DNA of 49,822 bases, taken from assembly GCA_051955985.1 (NCBI GenBank), contig JBQCGD010000150.1, forward strand, positions 1-49,822, written 5' to 3'. Shown here in pieces: positions 18,289 through 26,488 of the stretch. The translations under genes and the position numbers were made by a program. The notes beneath the pieces were generated by a model that was not told where the DNA came from, searched no databases, and saw only the letters and a program-made list of their open reading frames with translations. Source of the stretch: DATKPA01 sp051955985 (GTDB lineage: Bacteria > Planctomycetota > Phycisphaerae > WQYP01). Numbering within the stretch: position 1 is the first letter of the stretch; every line of letters starts with the position of its first letter.

Positions 18289-18319
18289 AAAAAAGGACCC
18301 GCGATTGCGAGTCCTTTTT
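18289..18319 (-). terminator. Intrinsic terminator of the tRNA-Leu gene
   Basis: On the minus strand AAAAAGGAC and GTCCTTTTTT flank a short GC-rich loop that can extend the stem (CTCGC/GCGGG), and the T-run follows directly. It begins eight bases after the tRNA's 3' end. It is symmetrical enough to work on the plus strand too. Confidence 0.8.
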
Positions 18320-18326
18320 CGGGGAT

Positions 18327-18410
18327 TGCCGGAGGAGGGAGTCGAACCCACACGCCCGTGAGGGCACAGGATTTTGAGTCCAGCGCGTCTGCCAGTTCCG
18401 CCACTCCGGC
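18327..18410 (-). tRNA. tRNA-Leu (anticodon CAA)
   Basis: The minus-strand 84-mer begins GCCGGAG and ends CTCCGGCA, forming a perfect seven-pair acceptor stem with discriminator A. The D arm includes TGGCGGAACTGGCAGACGCG. The anticodon loop is CTCAAAA with CAA at positions 34-36, which reads UUG. The long variable arm (TGCCC...GGGCG) is the class II hallmark of tRNA-Leu. The T arm shows GGGTTCGACTCCC. One U-U mismatch is seen in the anticodon stem. CCA is not encoded. An intrinsic terminator follows at once. Confidence 0.95.
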
Positions 18411-18448
18411 GAGCCGCTCATTATACGAAACGGCGGTCGAAAAGAAAC

Positions 18449-20323
18449 TCACCGCGCGGTCTGCGGTACGGACGCGGCGAGGGAAGCCGGGGCGAGGGCC
18501 GCGGCGTCGCCGTCCTCCAGGAAGACTTCGTTGGTCGATTGGCCGTCGACCGACCGCCGCAGCAGCAGGTAGATGATCGTGTGCGTCGAAAAATAATAGC
18601 TAATTACGTACGCGCCGATGCAGGTGACGAGCATGTACACCCAGAAATGCAGGAAGAGCGCCCCGATGTATTCGGTCCAGCTCATCGCATACCAGTTCGC
18701 CGGCGCCCCGAGGCGCGAGAGTTCCGGCGTCGCCCACAGCGTCTCGAGCTTCGGCAGCCCCGTGTACCACCCGTGGTTGTAGCCGAAAAGGCTCGTGCCC
18801 CAGCCGACAAAGGTGTGCGTCAGCAGCAGCACCAGGTAAATCGCGAACGAGACGAACAGGAAGGTGATCACGCCGTAGATCAGCGACACCACGGAATAAA
18901 ACAGCAGCCGCCACGGCCGCGCGTAGACGTACGCAAACGCCCGGCTCATCGCGTCGAAGGCGTCCGAGCCCTCGACGGCGATTGTCGGGTAGAGCAGATG
19001 AAACCCGCCGAGAATCCCCAGCAGCAGGAGCATCATCACGAAGGCCACCGCGATCAGCAGGATGAACAGCACGCCCAGGAGGATCTCGCCGATGAACGGA
19101 ATCGCCCCCACCAGCCCGGCGATTCCCATCAGGAGGCCGATGGCGAGCAGGATCAGAAACGGCGTCACCGGCGCCTTCACAAACACCCACAGCCGCCGGA
19201 CGGCAAAGAGCATCACATCCTTCAGCGGCGCCCGCTCGATGCCCGCCATCTCGAGTGCGGAGAGCCGGGCGATCGTTGCACCGGCGAAGGCCATGATCAC
19301 GAGGCTGAAGACGGTGAACGCCAGCAGCGAGGCGAGGTAGAGCCCGCGATAGGCGACCATCTTGATCCACCCGCCCCAGGTGTCGGTCCCGCCTGCCGGC
19401 CGCCACTGCATCGGCGCGGTTCCCGAAAAGAGCCACATCGGCCCGGTGATTGTCATATTGGCGATGCACCCGACCACGGTGTCGGACTGCCACAGCCGGC
19501 CGGGATTCTTTGAGAGCAGCCCGCCGGAAACCGCCGAGCCTTCGAACTCCACCTGCCCGCTGGAACGTACCGGCGACACGCGGACAAACGTGAGCGTGTT
19601 TTCCACCAGAGCGTCGAATTCACGGATTTCGTAAATCATGAACGCTTCGAAAATACTCTGCCCCACGTTCGCCTTCAGGTGCTGCACCTGCGTGAACAGG
19701 CTGTCCGCGGCATTCGCCCGGTCGAGGTTTTCCTGCTCGGCGGGCGAAACGGAAGATTCGTACACCAGACCCGCAGGCCGATTCTTCTCCGCATCGACGC
19801 GGTCGGCGTGCGCCCGCTGGATGCTCTCGTGGAACTTCTGCTCGTAGATCTTCTTCAGCGCGCGATACCCGGCGCCCGGATGGTCCACCAGGTACTGGAT
19901 TCGCTCCGAGGTCAGCTCCAGGTGCGAGGTGGATTCGGAAACCAGGCTCCCCCGCAGGTAGCTCCGCCGGCGCTCCAGTTCGTCTGTACGCGTCGCCCGG
20001 TACTGCTCCGGCCTCTGCATCGTGAAGTTTTCGATTTCCCCGTCGTACACCTGCGGCCCCCAGACCGCGTCAAACCCGCGCCCCGCCGTGTAAATCGCCA
20101 GGATCGCCAGCAGCGCCAGCAGCACCTTCGCCGGACTGATCGCCAGCCGGAACCCGCGGAAAAGCTGCGTGAATTCCAGCACGCTCGACCAGTTCACCGC
20201 CGCCACATTCGCCATGCGCAGCGTTCCCGGCGCCGTCGGCGCGGGGGCAGCCAGTTGTGCCGGGGAAATCGAGCTTTCAACGGTGCCCGCGGGCGCCGGC
20301 GATGGGGGGGGGATCTGCGACAT
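18449..20323 (-). CDS. Large multipass membrane protein of unknown function
   Basis: A 624-residue protein. The N-terminus is Pro/Ala-rich and cytoplasmic; the first membrane helix is at about residue 65-85 (KVLLALLAILAIYTAGRG). An external domain of about 230 residues follows, and then six or more helices in the C-terminal half (for example LASLLAFTVFSLVIMAFAG and MLLLLGILGGFHLLYPTIA). The C-terminus (NEVFLEDGD, then Ala-rich) is soluble. The AGGAAGAGG before the ATG supports the start. No enzyme motif is seen. The pattern of paired helices around a repeated FAV...V...L core suggests a channel or a bacterial secretion accessory, but no function can be assigned. Confidence 0.8.
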   Translation of the reverse strand: MSQIPPPSPAPAGTVESSISPAQLAAPAPTAPGTLRMANVAAVNWSSVLEFTQLFRGFRLAISPAKVLLALLAILAIYTAGRGFDAVWGPQVYDGEIENFTMQRPEQYRATRTDELERRRSYLRGSLVSESTSHLELTSERIQYLVDHPGAGYRALKKIYEQKFHESIQRAHADRVDAEKNRPAGLVYESSVSPAEQENLDRANAADSLFTQVQHLKANVGQSIFEAFMIYEIREFDALVENTLTFVRVSPVRSSGQVEFEGSAVSGGLLSKNPGRLWQSDTVVGCIANMTITGPMWLFSGTAPMQWRPAGGTDTWGGWIKMVAYRGLYLASLLAFTVFSLVIMAFAGATIARLSALEMAGIERAPLKDVMLFAVRRLWVFVKAPVTPFLILLAIGLLMGIAGLVGAIPFIGEILLGVLFILLIAVAFVMMLLLLGILGGFHLLYPTIAVEGSDAFDAMSRAFAYVYARPWRLLFYSVVSLIYGVITFLFVSFAIYLVLLLTHTFVGWGTSLFGYNHGWYTGLPKLETLWATPELSRLGAPANWYAMSWTEYIGALFLHFWVYMLVTCIGAYVISYYFSTHTIIYLLLRRSVDGQSTNEVFLEDGDAAALAPASLAASVPQTAR

Positions 20324-20403
20324 GCACGCCTCTTCCTGACTTTCTCAAACAGCTTCGTGTCTATTTTGTTTTTCGTGGCTCATCGGTCCGTCTTGAATCG
20401 CCG

Positions 20404-21276
20404 TCAGCGCGGGCTTCGCGCCCAGTGCAGCTTCTGCCCCAGCATCTGCCAGTGCGATACCGTCGGGTTCTCAACGAGCACCAGCGGCGTCGGCGCGCGG
20501 CGAATCACCACGCAGTCCCGTTCCGTCAGCGGCATCGTCAACTGACCGTCGAAGTTCACCTTGCTCCCCGCGTTCAATTTCCGCGGCACCAGCACCACCG
20601 TGCTCGAACACGCCAGCACCACCGGCCGGAACGACAGCGAGTGCGGGCAGATCGGTGTCAGCACCATCGCCTCCACCGCCGGCGAGACCAGCGGCCCGCC
20701 CGCCGAGAGGTTGTACCCCGTCGAGCCCGACGCCGTCGCGACGATCACGCCGTCCGAGCGGAAAGTCGTCGTCTCGTATTCGTCGATCTGCACGTTGAGT
20801 TCGATCATGCGGAACGGATCGCCGGCGTTGATCACCACATCGTTGAGCGCATATCCCTGGGCGACGAGCTGCAGCCGGGAGAGGTCCGAAATCCGCTGGA
20901 TTCCCTGCGGGTCGCCGTTGCAGCGATAGATCGCCCCATGCAGCATCAGCCGCTCCGTGCGCGGCGCCTTGCCCGCGAGGATCAGCTCCAGGCTCTCCTT
21001 GAACTGCACCAGCGAAAACGCCGCCATGTAGCCGAGCTTCCCGAAATTGATCCCCGCCACCGGCACCCGCATCCCCACCATCTCCTGCGCGATCGACAGA
21101 ATCGACCCGTCGCCCCCCAGCACGATCACCAGGTCCGGCTTGAACGCTGCCAGTTCCGGCCCGGCGGGATTGCTCAAAATCCTCGCGTGCCCGCGCTCGT
21201 TGAGCTCGTCGAGCAGGTCCTGCGCCGCCGCCACCGCGTCCGGCTTCTCCAGGTTGGGAATCAACGCAATGTTCAT
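20404..21276 (-). CDS. nadK: NAD kinase
   Basis: A 290-residue ATP- or polyphosphate-dependent NAD kinase that makes NADP in the cytoplasm. Diagnostic motifs are GGDGS at residues 54-58, GINFGKLGY at 75-83, the NE/D motif as ALNDVVIN at 143-150, and TASGSTGYNLSAGGP at 181-195. Length is standard for the family. The NE/D motif carries Asp in place of the more common Glu, a known variation. It lies 122 bases downstream of a minus-strand membrane-protein gene, so it may have its own promoter. No strong ribosome-binding site is visible before the ATG. Confidence 0.96.
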   Translation of the reverse strand: MNIALIPNLEKPDAVAAAQDLLDELNERGHARILSNPAGPELAAFKPDLVIVLGGDGSILSIAQEMVGMRVPVAGINFGKLGYMAAFSLVQFKESLELILAGKAPRTERLMLHGAIYRCNGDPQGIQRISDLSRLQLVAQGYALNDVVINAGDPFRMIELNVQIDEYETTTFRSDGVIVATASGSTGYNLSAGGPLVSPAVEAMVLTPICPHSLSFRPVVLACSSTVVLVPRKLNAGSKVNFDGQLTMPLTERDCVVIRRAPTPLVLVENPTVSHWQMLGQKLHWARSPR

Positions 21277-21398
21277 GCGGGAAAGAATACCGGAACTCGC
21301 TCAGCCGCGCAACCCCACACCCGCCTCTCCCCATAAAGCCCGGCGTCTCCGACGCCGCGGGCCAATGTACCCTCGCCAACAGCGAACCCATTCGCCCA

Positions 21399-21995
21399 TC
21401 ACCCCCGCAACTCCTCCGGAACCTCCCGCAGCCCCTTCAAAAAGACCTCATCCGCCCCCTCCAGGTAAAGGTAGCCCCCCTCGATCCGCACGCACGACAT
21501 CGTTCGCGTCCGCAGGGCGAAAAAGAACATGAACAGGATCATCAGCCCGAAACCCACCAGCATGAAGCTGATCCCCATCCCCGTCCATCGCGGCACGTCC
21601 GAGCTGTCGCTGATCACCGCCAGCACGATTCCGACCAGGATCAACACCGCGCTCGCCGCCACCCCCGCGATTCCCAGCACGCGCCCCAGCATCCACAACC
21701 GCCGGTGCTTTGCGCAGAGGTACGCCCGCACCATTCCCCAGCGCCGCAGTTCCAGCGTCGACGGATGCCGTACCACCTGGAACGACCGGTCCCACGAGAA
21801 TTTCAGCGGAATGCTCTTCCCCGCCCCCGGGCTGCCGCACAGGACGCACTGCACCGGCAGCTCGATCCCGCTCCGCGCCACCAGCACGCTCCCTTCGCGA
21901 AACAAATCCCCCACCTCCGCCAGCGGCGACGGCGTCTCATACGCCAGCAGCGGCGGCTCCTTGCGTGTGTCGGGTTGATCGCGAGCCTCACTCAC
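21399..21995 (-). CDS. Small membrane protein with N-terminal cysteine knuckle
   Basis: A 198-residue protein. The soluble N-terminal part contains LPVQCVLCGSPGAGKSIPL and, about 45 residues later, AYLCAKHR, so three cysteines and a histidine could bind one metal ion. The GSPGAGKS stretch resembles a P-loop but lies inside the cysteine pair region, in a protein too small for a nucleotide-binding fold, so it is taken as chance. Two membrane helices follow (GIAGVAASAVLILVGIVLAV and ISFMLVGFGLMILFMFFFAL), then a 45-residue tail. GTG start at 21995, 10 bases after the FAD monooxygenase stop, with GGAG just before it: probably co-transcribed. Function unknown. Confidence 0.72.
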   Translation of the reverse strand: MSEARDQPDTRKEPPLLAYETPSPLAEVGDLFREGSVLVARSGIELPVQCVLCGSPGAGKSIPLKFSWDRSFQVVRHPSTLELRRWGMVRAYLCAKHRRLWMLGRVLGIAGVAASAVLILVGIVLAVISDSSDVPRWTGMGISFMLVGFGLMILFMFFFALRTRTMSCVRIEGGYLYLEGADEVFLKGLREVPEELRG

Positions 21996-22005
21996 ATCTC
22001 CAAGT

Positions 22006-23226
22006 CTACTCCATCTCCCGCGCAGCCGTCACGAGATCCTCGCATACCGGCAACGCCACCCGCCCGCCCAGCCACCCCGCCCGCAGCCCCGCCATCGTCA
22101 ATTGCATCTGCTGCCGCACCCATCCCACCCGCGGCATCAGCGGCAGAAAGCCATCCCGCAGCGCCCCCTTCACCCACCCGCGGGATTGAAAGAACGGCGA
22201 CAGCAGGAACGTCACCGCCCCATACACCTGCAGGTGCCGCCGCCTCGCCCGCTCATACGTCCTGCAGGCCTCGGCAAACGTGCTCGCCTGCTCCAGCGCC
22301 GCCGCAAAGCAATACGCATCCATCATCGCCAGGTTGATCCCCTGCCCCAGGTGCGGCGACATCGCATGCGCCGCATCCCCCAGCAGCAGGCAGTGGTCGT
22401 TGAACCACCGCGGCATCGACACGTGGTAATACGTCGTAAACCGCGTCTCCCGGAAGTCGCTCAACCCCGCCAGCATCTCCTCCGCCTCCGGGCAGATCGC
22501 CACCGCTTCCCGCCGCCACGCGTCGAATCCCCGCGCATAAAACGCCTCCAGTTCCCGCTTCTCCAGCGACCAGAACAGCGAGCACCGCCCGCCGCCCATC
22601 GGCAGCATCCCGCACATCCGCCGCGTCCCCTGTGTCACCTGCCACAGCCGCCCGCGCACCCGCTCGCTCCGCCCGATCGCCCACAACGCCCCATGCGGAT
22701 ACTCCATCGCCCGCCGCGGCAACTGCGACCGCTCGCGCATCGACGAACGCGCCCCATCGCATGCCAGCACAAAGTCCACCTCCTCCACCCCCTCTCCCGC
22801 TTCATTCAGAAGCACCGCCCGCTCCCCGCGTCGCTCGCTGCGCACCACCCGAATCCCGCTGCGCACGGCCACGCCCGCCGCCCGCATCGCGGAGTAAATC
22901 GCCATGAACAAATCCCCCCGGTGCACGCCGTACGCGCACACCCCCGCCCCCAGCCCGTCATAAGGAATGTCGATCAACGTCCGCCCGCGGTGCGTCCCCG
23001 CCGTCAGCCGCTCAATCCGCTCCGCCCCCGCCGCGACCTGCTCCAGCAATCCCAGCCGCGCCAGCACCATCTGCCCCGACGGCTGCAGCAGCACCCCCGC
23101 CCCCACCGCCCCCGGCGCCGGCGTCTGTTCAAACACCGTCACCCGATGCCCCTGCCGCGCCAGCATCAACCCCGCCGTCGCCCCCGCCACCCCCAGGCCC
23201 ACAATGCCCACCTTGCAACGCCGCAT
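22006..23226 (-). CDS. FAD-dependent monooxygenase (aromatic hydroxylase-like, class A flavoprotein)
   Basis: A 406-residue flavoprotein of the p-hydroxybenzoate hydroxylase superfamily. The dinucleotide-binding GLGVAGATAGLMLARQGH is at about residues 8-25. The DG motif is in FVLACDGARSSMRE. The second FAD motif is in LLLGDAAHAMSPHLGQGINL. Such enzymes insert oxygen into aromatic or polyprenyl substrates using NAD(P)H. Nothing here fixes the substrate; ubiquinone-type hydroxylases and salicylate hydroxylases share these motifs. The start at 23226 has GGAGAAGGC directly before it. The 58 in-frame residues upstream lack flavoprotein sequence and are rejected. Confidence 0.88.
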   Translation of the reverse strand: MRRCKVGIVGLGVAGATAGLMLARQGHRVTVFEQTPAPGAVGAGVLLQPSGQMVLARLGLLEQVAAGAERIERLTAGTHRGRTLIDIPYDGLGAGVCAYGVHRGDLFMAIYSAMRAAGVAVRSGIRVVRSERRGERAVLLNEAGEGVEEVDFVLACDGARSSMRERSQLPRRAMEYPHGALWAIGRSERVRGRLWQVTQGTRRMCGMLPMGGGRCSLFWSLEKRELEAFYARGFDAWRREAVAICPEAEEMLAGLSDFRETRFTTYYHVSMPRWFNDHCLLLGDAAHAMSPHLGQGINLAMMDAYCFAAALEQASTFAEACRTYERARRRHLQVYGAVTFLLSPFFQSRGWVKGALRDGFLPLMPRVGWVRQQMQLTMAGLRAGWLGGRVALPVCEDLVTAAREME

Positions 23227-23547
23227 GCCTTCTCCACGAACCTGCTTGAGCAGCCTTGTTCCTGTATGCCGTCGTTCCACAACGTGATCGACCCGACGAC
23301 GCATTCTCCTTCCCAATGCGCCCCTTGCCAACATGGACATCTTCGGATTGCGTGGCCAATTGTGTCCCCGCCAGCGCTTGCATCGTCGCGAGCCGTGCAT
23401 CCAACACGTTGCATCCCTCTACGCCTTTTCCTGTTTCCAATGCAGACATTCGCGAAGTGAAGATCAAAAGCCGGCGATTTCATCGCCCCGCGCGCAGCGT
23501 CCCATTTTGCTTTTGACACCTCACCCCCAAACCCCAAGAATGCACAC
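23227..23547. other. Intergenic region between divergent genes, no gene supported
   Basis: This 321-base space separates the FAD monooxygenase (minus) and a small membrane protein (plus) and should carry both promoters, but no clear -35/-10 pair is seen. Its base composition is much less skewed than its surroundings, so several overlapping frames look protein-like on both strands, and none has a ribosome-binding site. A short hairpin, GGCGAT-TTC-ATCGCC, lies at 23473-23487. Confidence 0.5.
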
Positions 23548-24114
23548 GTGCCCACCATCCAGCCACATCCCCCCTCACCACTTCCCTACGCCACCCCACC
23601 CACAGCCAGGCCCCCGCTCTCCGCGCCCCTGTGGCTCAAAATCGCACTTCTCCCCCCCTCCCTCTTCCTCCTCGCCGTATTCCTCATCGGCCTCCCCCCA
23701 CTCGCCGGCGCCATCGACTACACCCGCACCTTCACCCTCACCGAAGTCCTCCGCTACGACGCGGCCCACCTCACCGACGCACTCGGTGCACCATCCTCAA
23801 CCTTCGCCCCCCTCGCCACCCTCACTCTCCTCCTTTTTCTCCTGAACGCCCGCCTCCGCCGCATCACCCTCATCACCAATGTCGTCCTTCCCCTCCTCTA
23901 CCTCGGCCCCTATTTCCCCTTCATGCTCCGCGATGCCCCGCAATCCCTCCTCTCCGCCCTCACCGGCCGGGCCGACGGCGAGACCTGGTCCGAAGGCTTC
24001 GTCTCCCTCGCCGCCCTTGCCTGCTGGACCCCCCTCTGGCTCACCCTCGCCCTCACCCTCGCCCTCTCCAACCGCCGCCATCACACCGCCACCCCCACAA
24101 CCGCAGGTTGTTGA
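23548..24114 (+). CDS. Small four-helix membrane protein, unknown
   Basis: This 188-residue protein has a Pro-rich N-terminus of about 28 residues. Four hydrophobic segments follow (IALLPPSLFLLAVFLIGLPP, ATLTLLLFLLNARL, NVVLPLLYLGPYFPFML and LACWTPLWLTLALTLALS). The GTG at 23548 is the only plausible start and has only a weak AAGAA upstream. It is preceded by the 321-base gap and followed by the hairpin-rich non-coding region. No family recognised. Extreme C-richness makes the frame assignment less certain than elsewhere, but the regular helix pattern supports it. Confidence 0.6.
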   Translation: MPTIQPHPPSPLPYATPPTARPPLSAPLWLKIALLPPSLFLLAVFLIGLPPLAGAIDYTRTFTLTEVLRYDAAHLTDALGAPSSTFAPLATLTLLLFLLNARLRRITLITNVVLPLLYLGPYFPFMLRDAPQSLLSALTGRADGETWSEGFVSLAALACWTPLWLTLALTLALSNRRHHTATPTTAGC

Positions 24115-24130
24115 CCTTCACTGTTACAAT

Positions 24131-24390
24131 GTCCCTACCGGCTTGCCCCGGCAGAGGCCCAAAGCCCTCAGCCCACGGCAAGCCCGCACGGGCGCGGCCG
24201 TAGGATAGCAACGCCCGATCGGTTCGTTCACCCCGGCAGGGGTGAAAGAACCCATCGGCCGAGACCTTGTTTTGCACAAGACCGATAGCCATCCTTGCCC
24301 GTGTACCTGCGAGAATTTTAAATTTTCGTGGTAGCGGAAACGCTAATCACGGGATTCATACTTCACGACCGCCAAGCCCCGGTCGCCATC
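24131..24390 (+). ncRNA. Putative structured non-coding RNA (unassigned)
   Basis: A gene-free stretch of about 260 bases with a chain of hairpins. GGCTTGCC/GGCAAGCC (24140-24147 with 24177-24184) is enclosed by CCTAC/GTAGG. GGAT.GC (24203) can pair with GC.ATCC (24288). Between them lies a long arm at 24215-24258: CCGAT, GGTTC and TTCACCCC, a GGCA loop, then the three complements, broken only by single 1x1 mismatches. CTTGT/ACAAG follows at 24266-24280, then an AT-rich hairpin at 24310-24328 and CGTG-TAGCG-GAAA-CGCTA-CACG at 24327-24351. The GAAA loop is a GNRA tetraloop only on the plus strand, which favours that strand. TACAAT at 24125-24130 could be the -10. It does not match tmRNA, RNase P, 4.5S or the common riboswitch cores that I could compare by eye. 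Confidence 0.45.
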
Positions 24391-24473
24391 AGAAAAGGAA
24401 TGGCCTTCCTCTCCGTACTGCGCCACGTTCTCCGCCAGGCCCCCAACGTGCTTCCCGTTCCTGCAAAGCAAAA
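24391..24473. other. Intergenic remainder between the hairpin region and the dxs terminator
   Basis: Non-coding; GGCCT near 24402 and AGGCC near 24437 could pair. The end is A-rich (AAAACAAAAAA), which on the minus strand is the T-run of the dxs terminator. Nothing else is recognised. Confidence 0.4.
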
Positions 24474-24502
24474 CAAAAAAAGCCGGCGATCTCTCGCCGG
24501 CT
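24474..24502 (-). terminator. Intrinsic terminator of dxs
   Basis: On the minus strand AGCCGGCGA-GAGA-TCGCCGGCT forms a perfect nine-pair stem with a four-base loop and is followed by seven T residues (then GTTTTG). It starts 31 bases after the dxs stop. A textbook intrinsic terminator. Confidence 0.88.
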
Positions 24503-24532
24503 CGTTCAATTGCTTCAACTGTCGGTACAGCC

Positions 24533-26473
24533 TTACCGCATCTGCGGCACCGCCCGTTTCACCGGCGCCTCAATGATCGGCTCCACGCGGGCTTCCTCGA
24601 TCGCCGCACGCACGCTCCGGCTGATCCCAACCGGGTCCAGCCCCACTTCCTTGAGCTGCTCGCCACGACCCGCCGCCCGGATAAACCGGTCCGGCAGCCC
24701 CAGCCGCGTCACCAGCCGCGCATCATACCGATGCTCCTGGGCATGCTCGATCACCGCCGTCCCGAACCCGTTGATCACCGCGTGGTCTTCCACCGTGATG
24801 ATCGGCTTGCCCTCGGCAAACACCCGGGCCAGCATCGCCCCGTCCAGCGGCTTGCAGAACCGTGCATCCACAACCCCCACCGAATACCCTTCATTCTCGA
24901 GCAGCTTGGCCGCCTCCATCGACTGCCACGCCGTCGAACCGTACGCGATAATCGTCGCATCCGTCCCTTCCCGCAGCGTCCGCGACACCCCGCCCGTCTT
25001 CAAAATGCCCCACGGCGTATCTTCGCCCAGCGGCTCCGGCGGACAGTTGTCACGCGGGTACCGAATCTCGTTCGGCTGATCCAGCGTCAACCCCAAATCC
25101 ATCGCCCGGTTCAATTCCCGTTCATCGGAAGGCGCCATCAACACAATCCCCGGCTGGCTCTTCAAAAAGGCCAGGTCGCAGAACCCGTGATGCACCGCCC
25201 CGTCATCCCCCACCAAGCCCGCCCGGTCCACACAGAACGTCACCGGCAGCCCCTGGAGGCAGACTTCCTGGAAAATCTGGTCAAACGCCCGCTGCAGGAA
25301 CGTCGAGTAAATCGCCACCACCGGCCGAATCCCCGCCTTGCACATCCCCGCCGCCATCGCCGTCGCGTGGCTTTCGCAAATGCCGGTGTCAAAGTACCGA
25401 TCCGGGAACGCCGGCTTCAATTTGATCATCCCGGTCCCGTCCGGCATCGCCGCCGTGATCCCGATGATCCGGTCGTTCTTCTTCGCCGCGTTCACCATCG
25501 CATCGGCAAACGCCGCCGTCCACGAACGCCCGTTCCCCTTCTCCAGCACCACCCGGCATCCTTCGACCCGGTAGGGCTTCGGCGAATGGAAGGTCGTCGG
25601 ATCCTCGCACGCCCACTCGTACCCCTTCCCCTTCACCGTCTTGATATGCAGCACGGCCGGCGTGTTTAAGTCCTTGAGCTCATTGAGTTTCTCGATCAAG
25701 GCCGGCAGGTCATGGCCATCCACCGGACCAAAATACTTCAGCCCGAGATCTTCAAAGATGTGCCCCGGCGCCAGGGTGTTCTTGATTCCCTGCTTCACGT
25801 GGTAAGCCACATCCCCGATCTGCTGACCATACGGAATCTGCTCCAGCAAATGCTGGATCCGCTTCTTCACTTCTCCGTAGGTCGTCGTCACCCGCAGGTG
25901 TTCCAGGTAATTCGCGAACGCCCCCTGCGGCTCCGAGATGCTCATCGAATTGTCGTTCAGGATGATCAGCATCTGCCGCTTCAGGGTGCCCGCGTTGTTC
26001 AACCCTTCAAAGGCCAGCCCGTTGACCACCGAGGCATCACCCACCAAGGCGACCACCTTGGTGTCGCGCTTCAGCAGTTCATCCCCGCGGGCCATCCCCA
26101 CGGCGGTCGAAATGCCGGTCCCCGCATGCCCCACCGAAAAGAGGTCATAGGACGATTCCAGCGGTTCCGGGAACCCCGAAATACCGCCCTTTTTCCGCAA
26201 GGTTGCGAACTTTTTCGCCCGCCCCGTCACCAACTTGTGCGTATAGCACTGGTGCCCCACATCCCACAGCAGCCGATCCTTGGCAAAATCGAACACAATG
26301 TTCATCGCGAGCGAAATTTCCACCGTCCCCAGGTTCGGGGCCAAGTGACCGCCGTTCGTGCCGACGGTGTTCATGATGAGTTCGCGGATCTCAGTGGCAA
26401 GCTGGGGCAATTGATCCAGCGGTATCTTCTTCAGGTCCGCTGGTGAATCGATCGTCTCAAGCAACTTCGTCAT
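24533..26473 (-). CDS. dxs: 1-deoxy-D-xylulose-5-phosphate synthase
   Basis: A 646-residue thiamine-diphosphate enzyme that condenses pyruvate and glyceraldehyde-3-phosphate in the first step of the MEP isoprenoid pathway. GGHLAPNLG (residues 41-49) carries the catalytic His. DVGHQCYTHK lies at 71-80. The ThDP/Mg motif is GDASVVNGLAFE at 145-156 with NDNSMSIS at 173-180. GICESHA carries the catalytic Glu of the second domain, and the transketolase C-terminal domain is complete. The motif reads GDAS rather than the more usual GDGA of proteobacteria. ATG at 26473 (MTKLLE) is preferred over the upstream 26500, which adds nine basic residues. It has its own terminator and promoter-like sequences, so it is probably transcribed alone. 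Confidence 0.97.
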   Translation of the reverse strand: MTKLLETIDSPADLKKIPLDQLPQLATEIRELIMNTVGTNGGHLAPNLGTVEISLAMNIVFDFAKDRLLWDVGHQCYTHKLVTGRAKKFATLRKKGGISGFPEPLESSYDLFSVGHAGTGISTAVGMARGDELLKRDTKVVALVGDASVVNGLAFEGLNNAGTLKRQMLIILNDNSMSISEPQGAFANYLEHLRVTTTYGEVKKRIQHLLEQIPYGQQIGDVAYHVKQGIKNTLAPGHIFEDLGLKYFGPVDGHDLPALIEKLNELKDLNTPAVLHIKTVKGKGYEWACEDPTTFHSPKPYRVEGCRVVLEKGNGRSWTAAFADAMVNAAKKNDRIIGITAAMPDGTGMIKLKPAFPDRYFDTGICESHATAMAAGMCKAGIRPVVAIYSTFLQRAFDQIFQEVCLQGLPVTFCVDRAGLVGDDGAVHHGFCDLAFLKSQPGIVLMAPSDERELNRAMDLGLTLDQPNEIRYPRDNCPPEPLGEDTPWGILKTGGVSRTLREGTDATIIAYGSTAWQSMEAAKLLENEGYSVGVVDARFCKPLDGAMLARVFAEGKPIITVEDHAVINGFGTAVIEHAQEHRYDARLVTRLGLPDRFIRAAGRGEQLKEVGLDPVGISRSVRAAIEEARVEPIIEAPVKRAVPQMR

Positions 26474-26488
26474 GTACGGAATCTCTCT

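Noticed and set aside
18146..18421. N-terminal extension of the Pro/Ala-rich secreted protein through the tRNA gene
   Set aside because: It would translate tRNA-Leu and its terminator; the signal peptide and ribosome-binding site place the start at 18145.
13000..20000. Replication origin at the strand-composition switch
   Set aside because: The direction of change (plus strand G-rich to C-rich) is that of a terminus, and no dnaA, dnaN or DnaA-box cluster is seen.
21843..21866. P-loop (GSPGAGKS) in the small membrane protein
   Set aside because: It lies within the cysteine knuckle of a 198-residue membrane protein without Walker B or a nucleotide-binding fold.
23129..23516. Protein-like small frames on both strands between the FAD monooxygenase and the small membrane protein
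   Set aside because: No ribosome-binding site, mutually overlapping on both strands, and one runs into the FAD monooxygenase. Balanced composition alone explains their normal look.
24131..24390. Riboswitch or standard housekeeping RNA in the hairpin region
   Set aside because: No TPP, cobalamin, SAM, fluoride or c-di-GMP core and no RNase P, tmRNA or 4.5S signature could be found by eye, so only an unassigned structured RNA is claimed.
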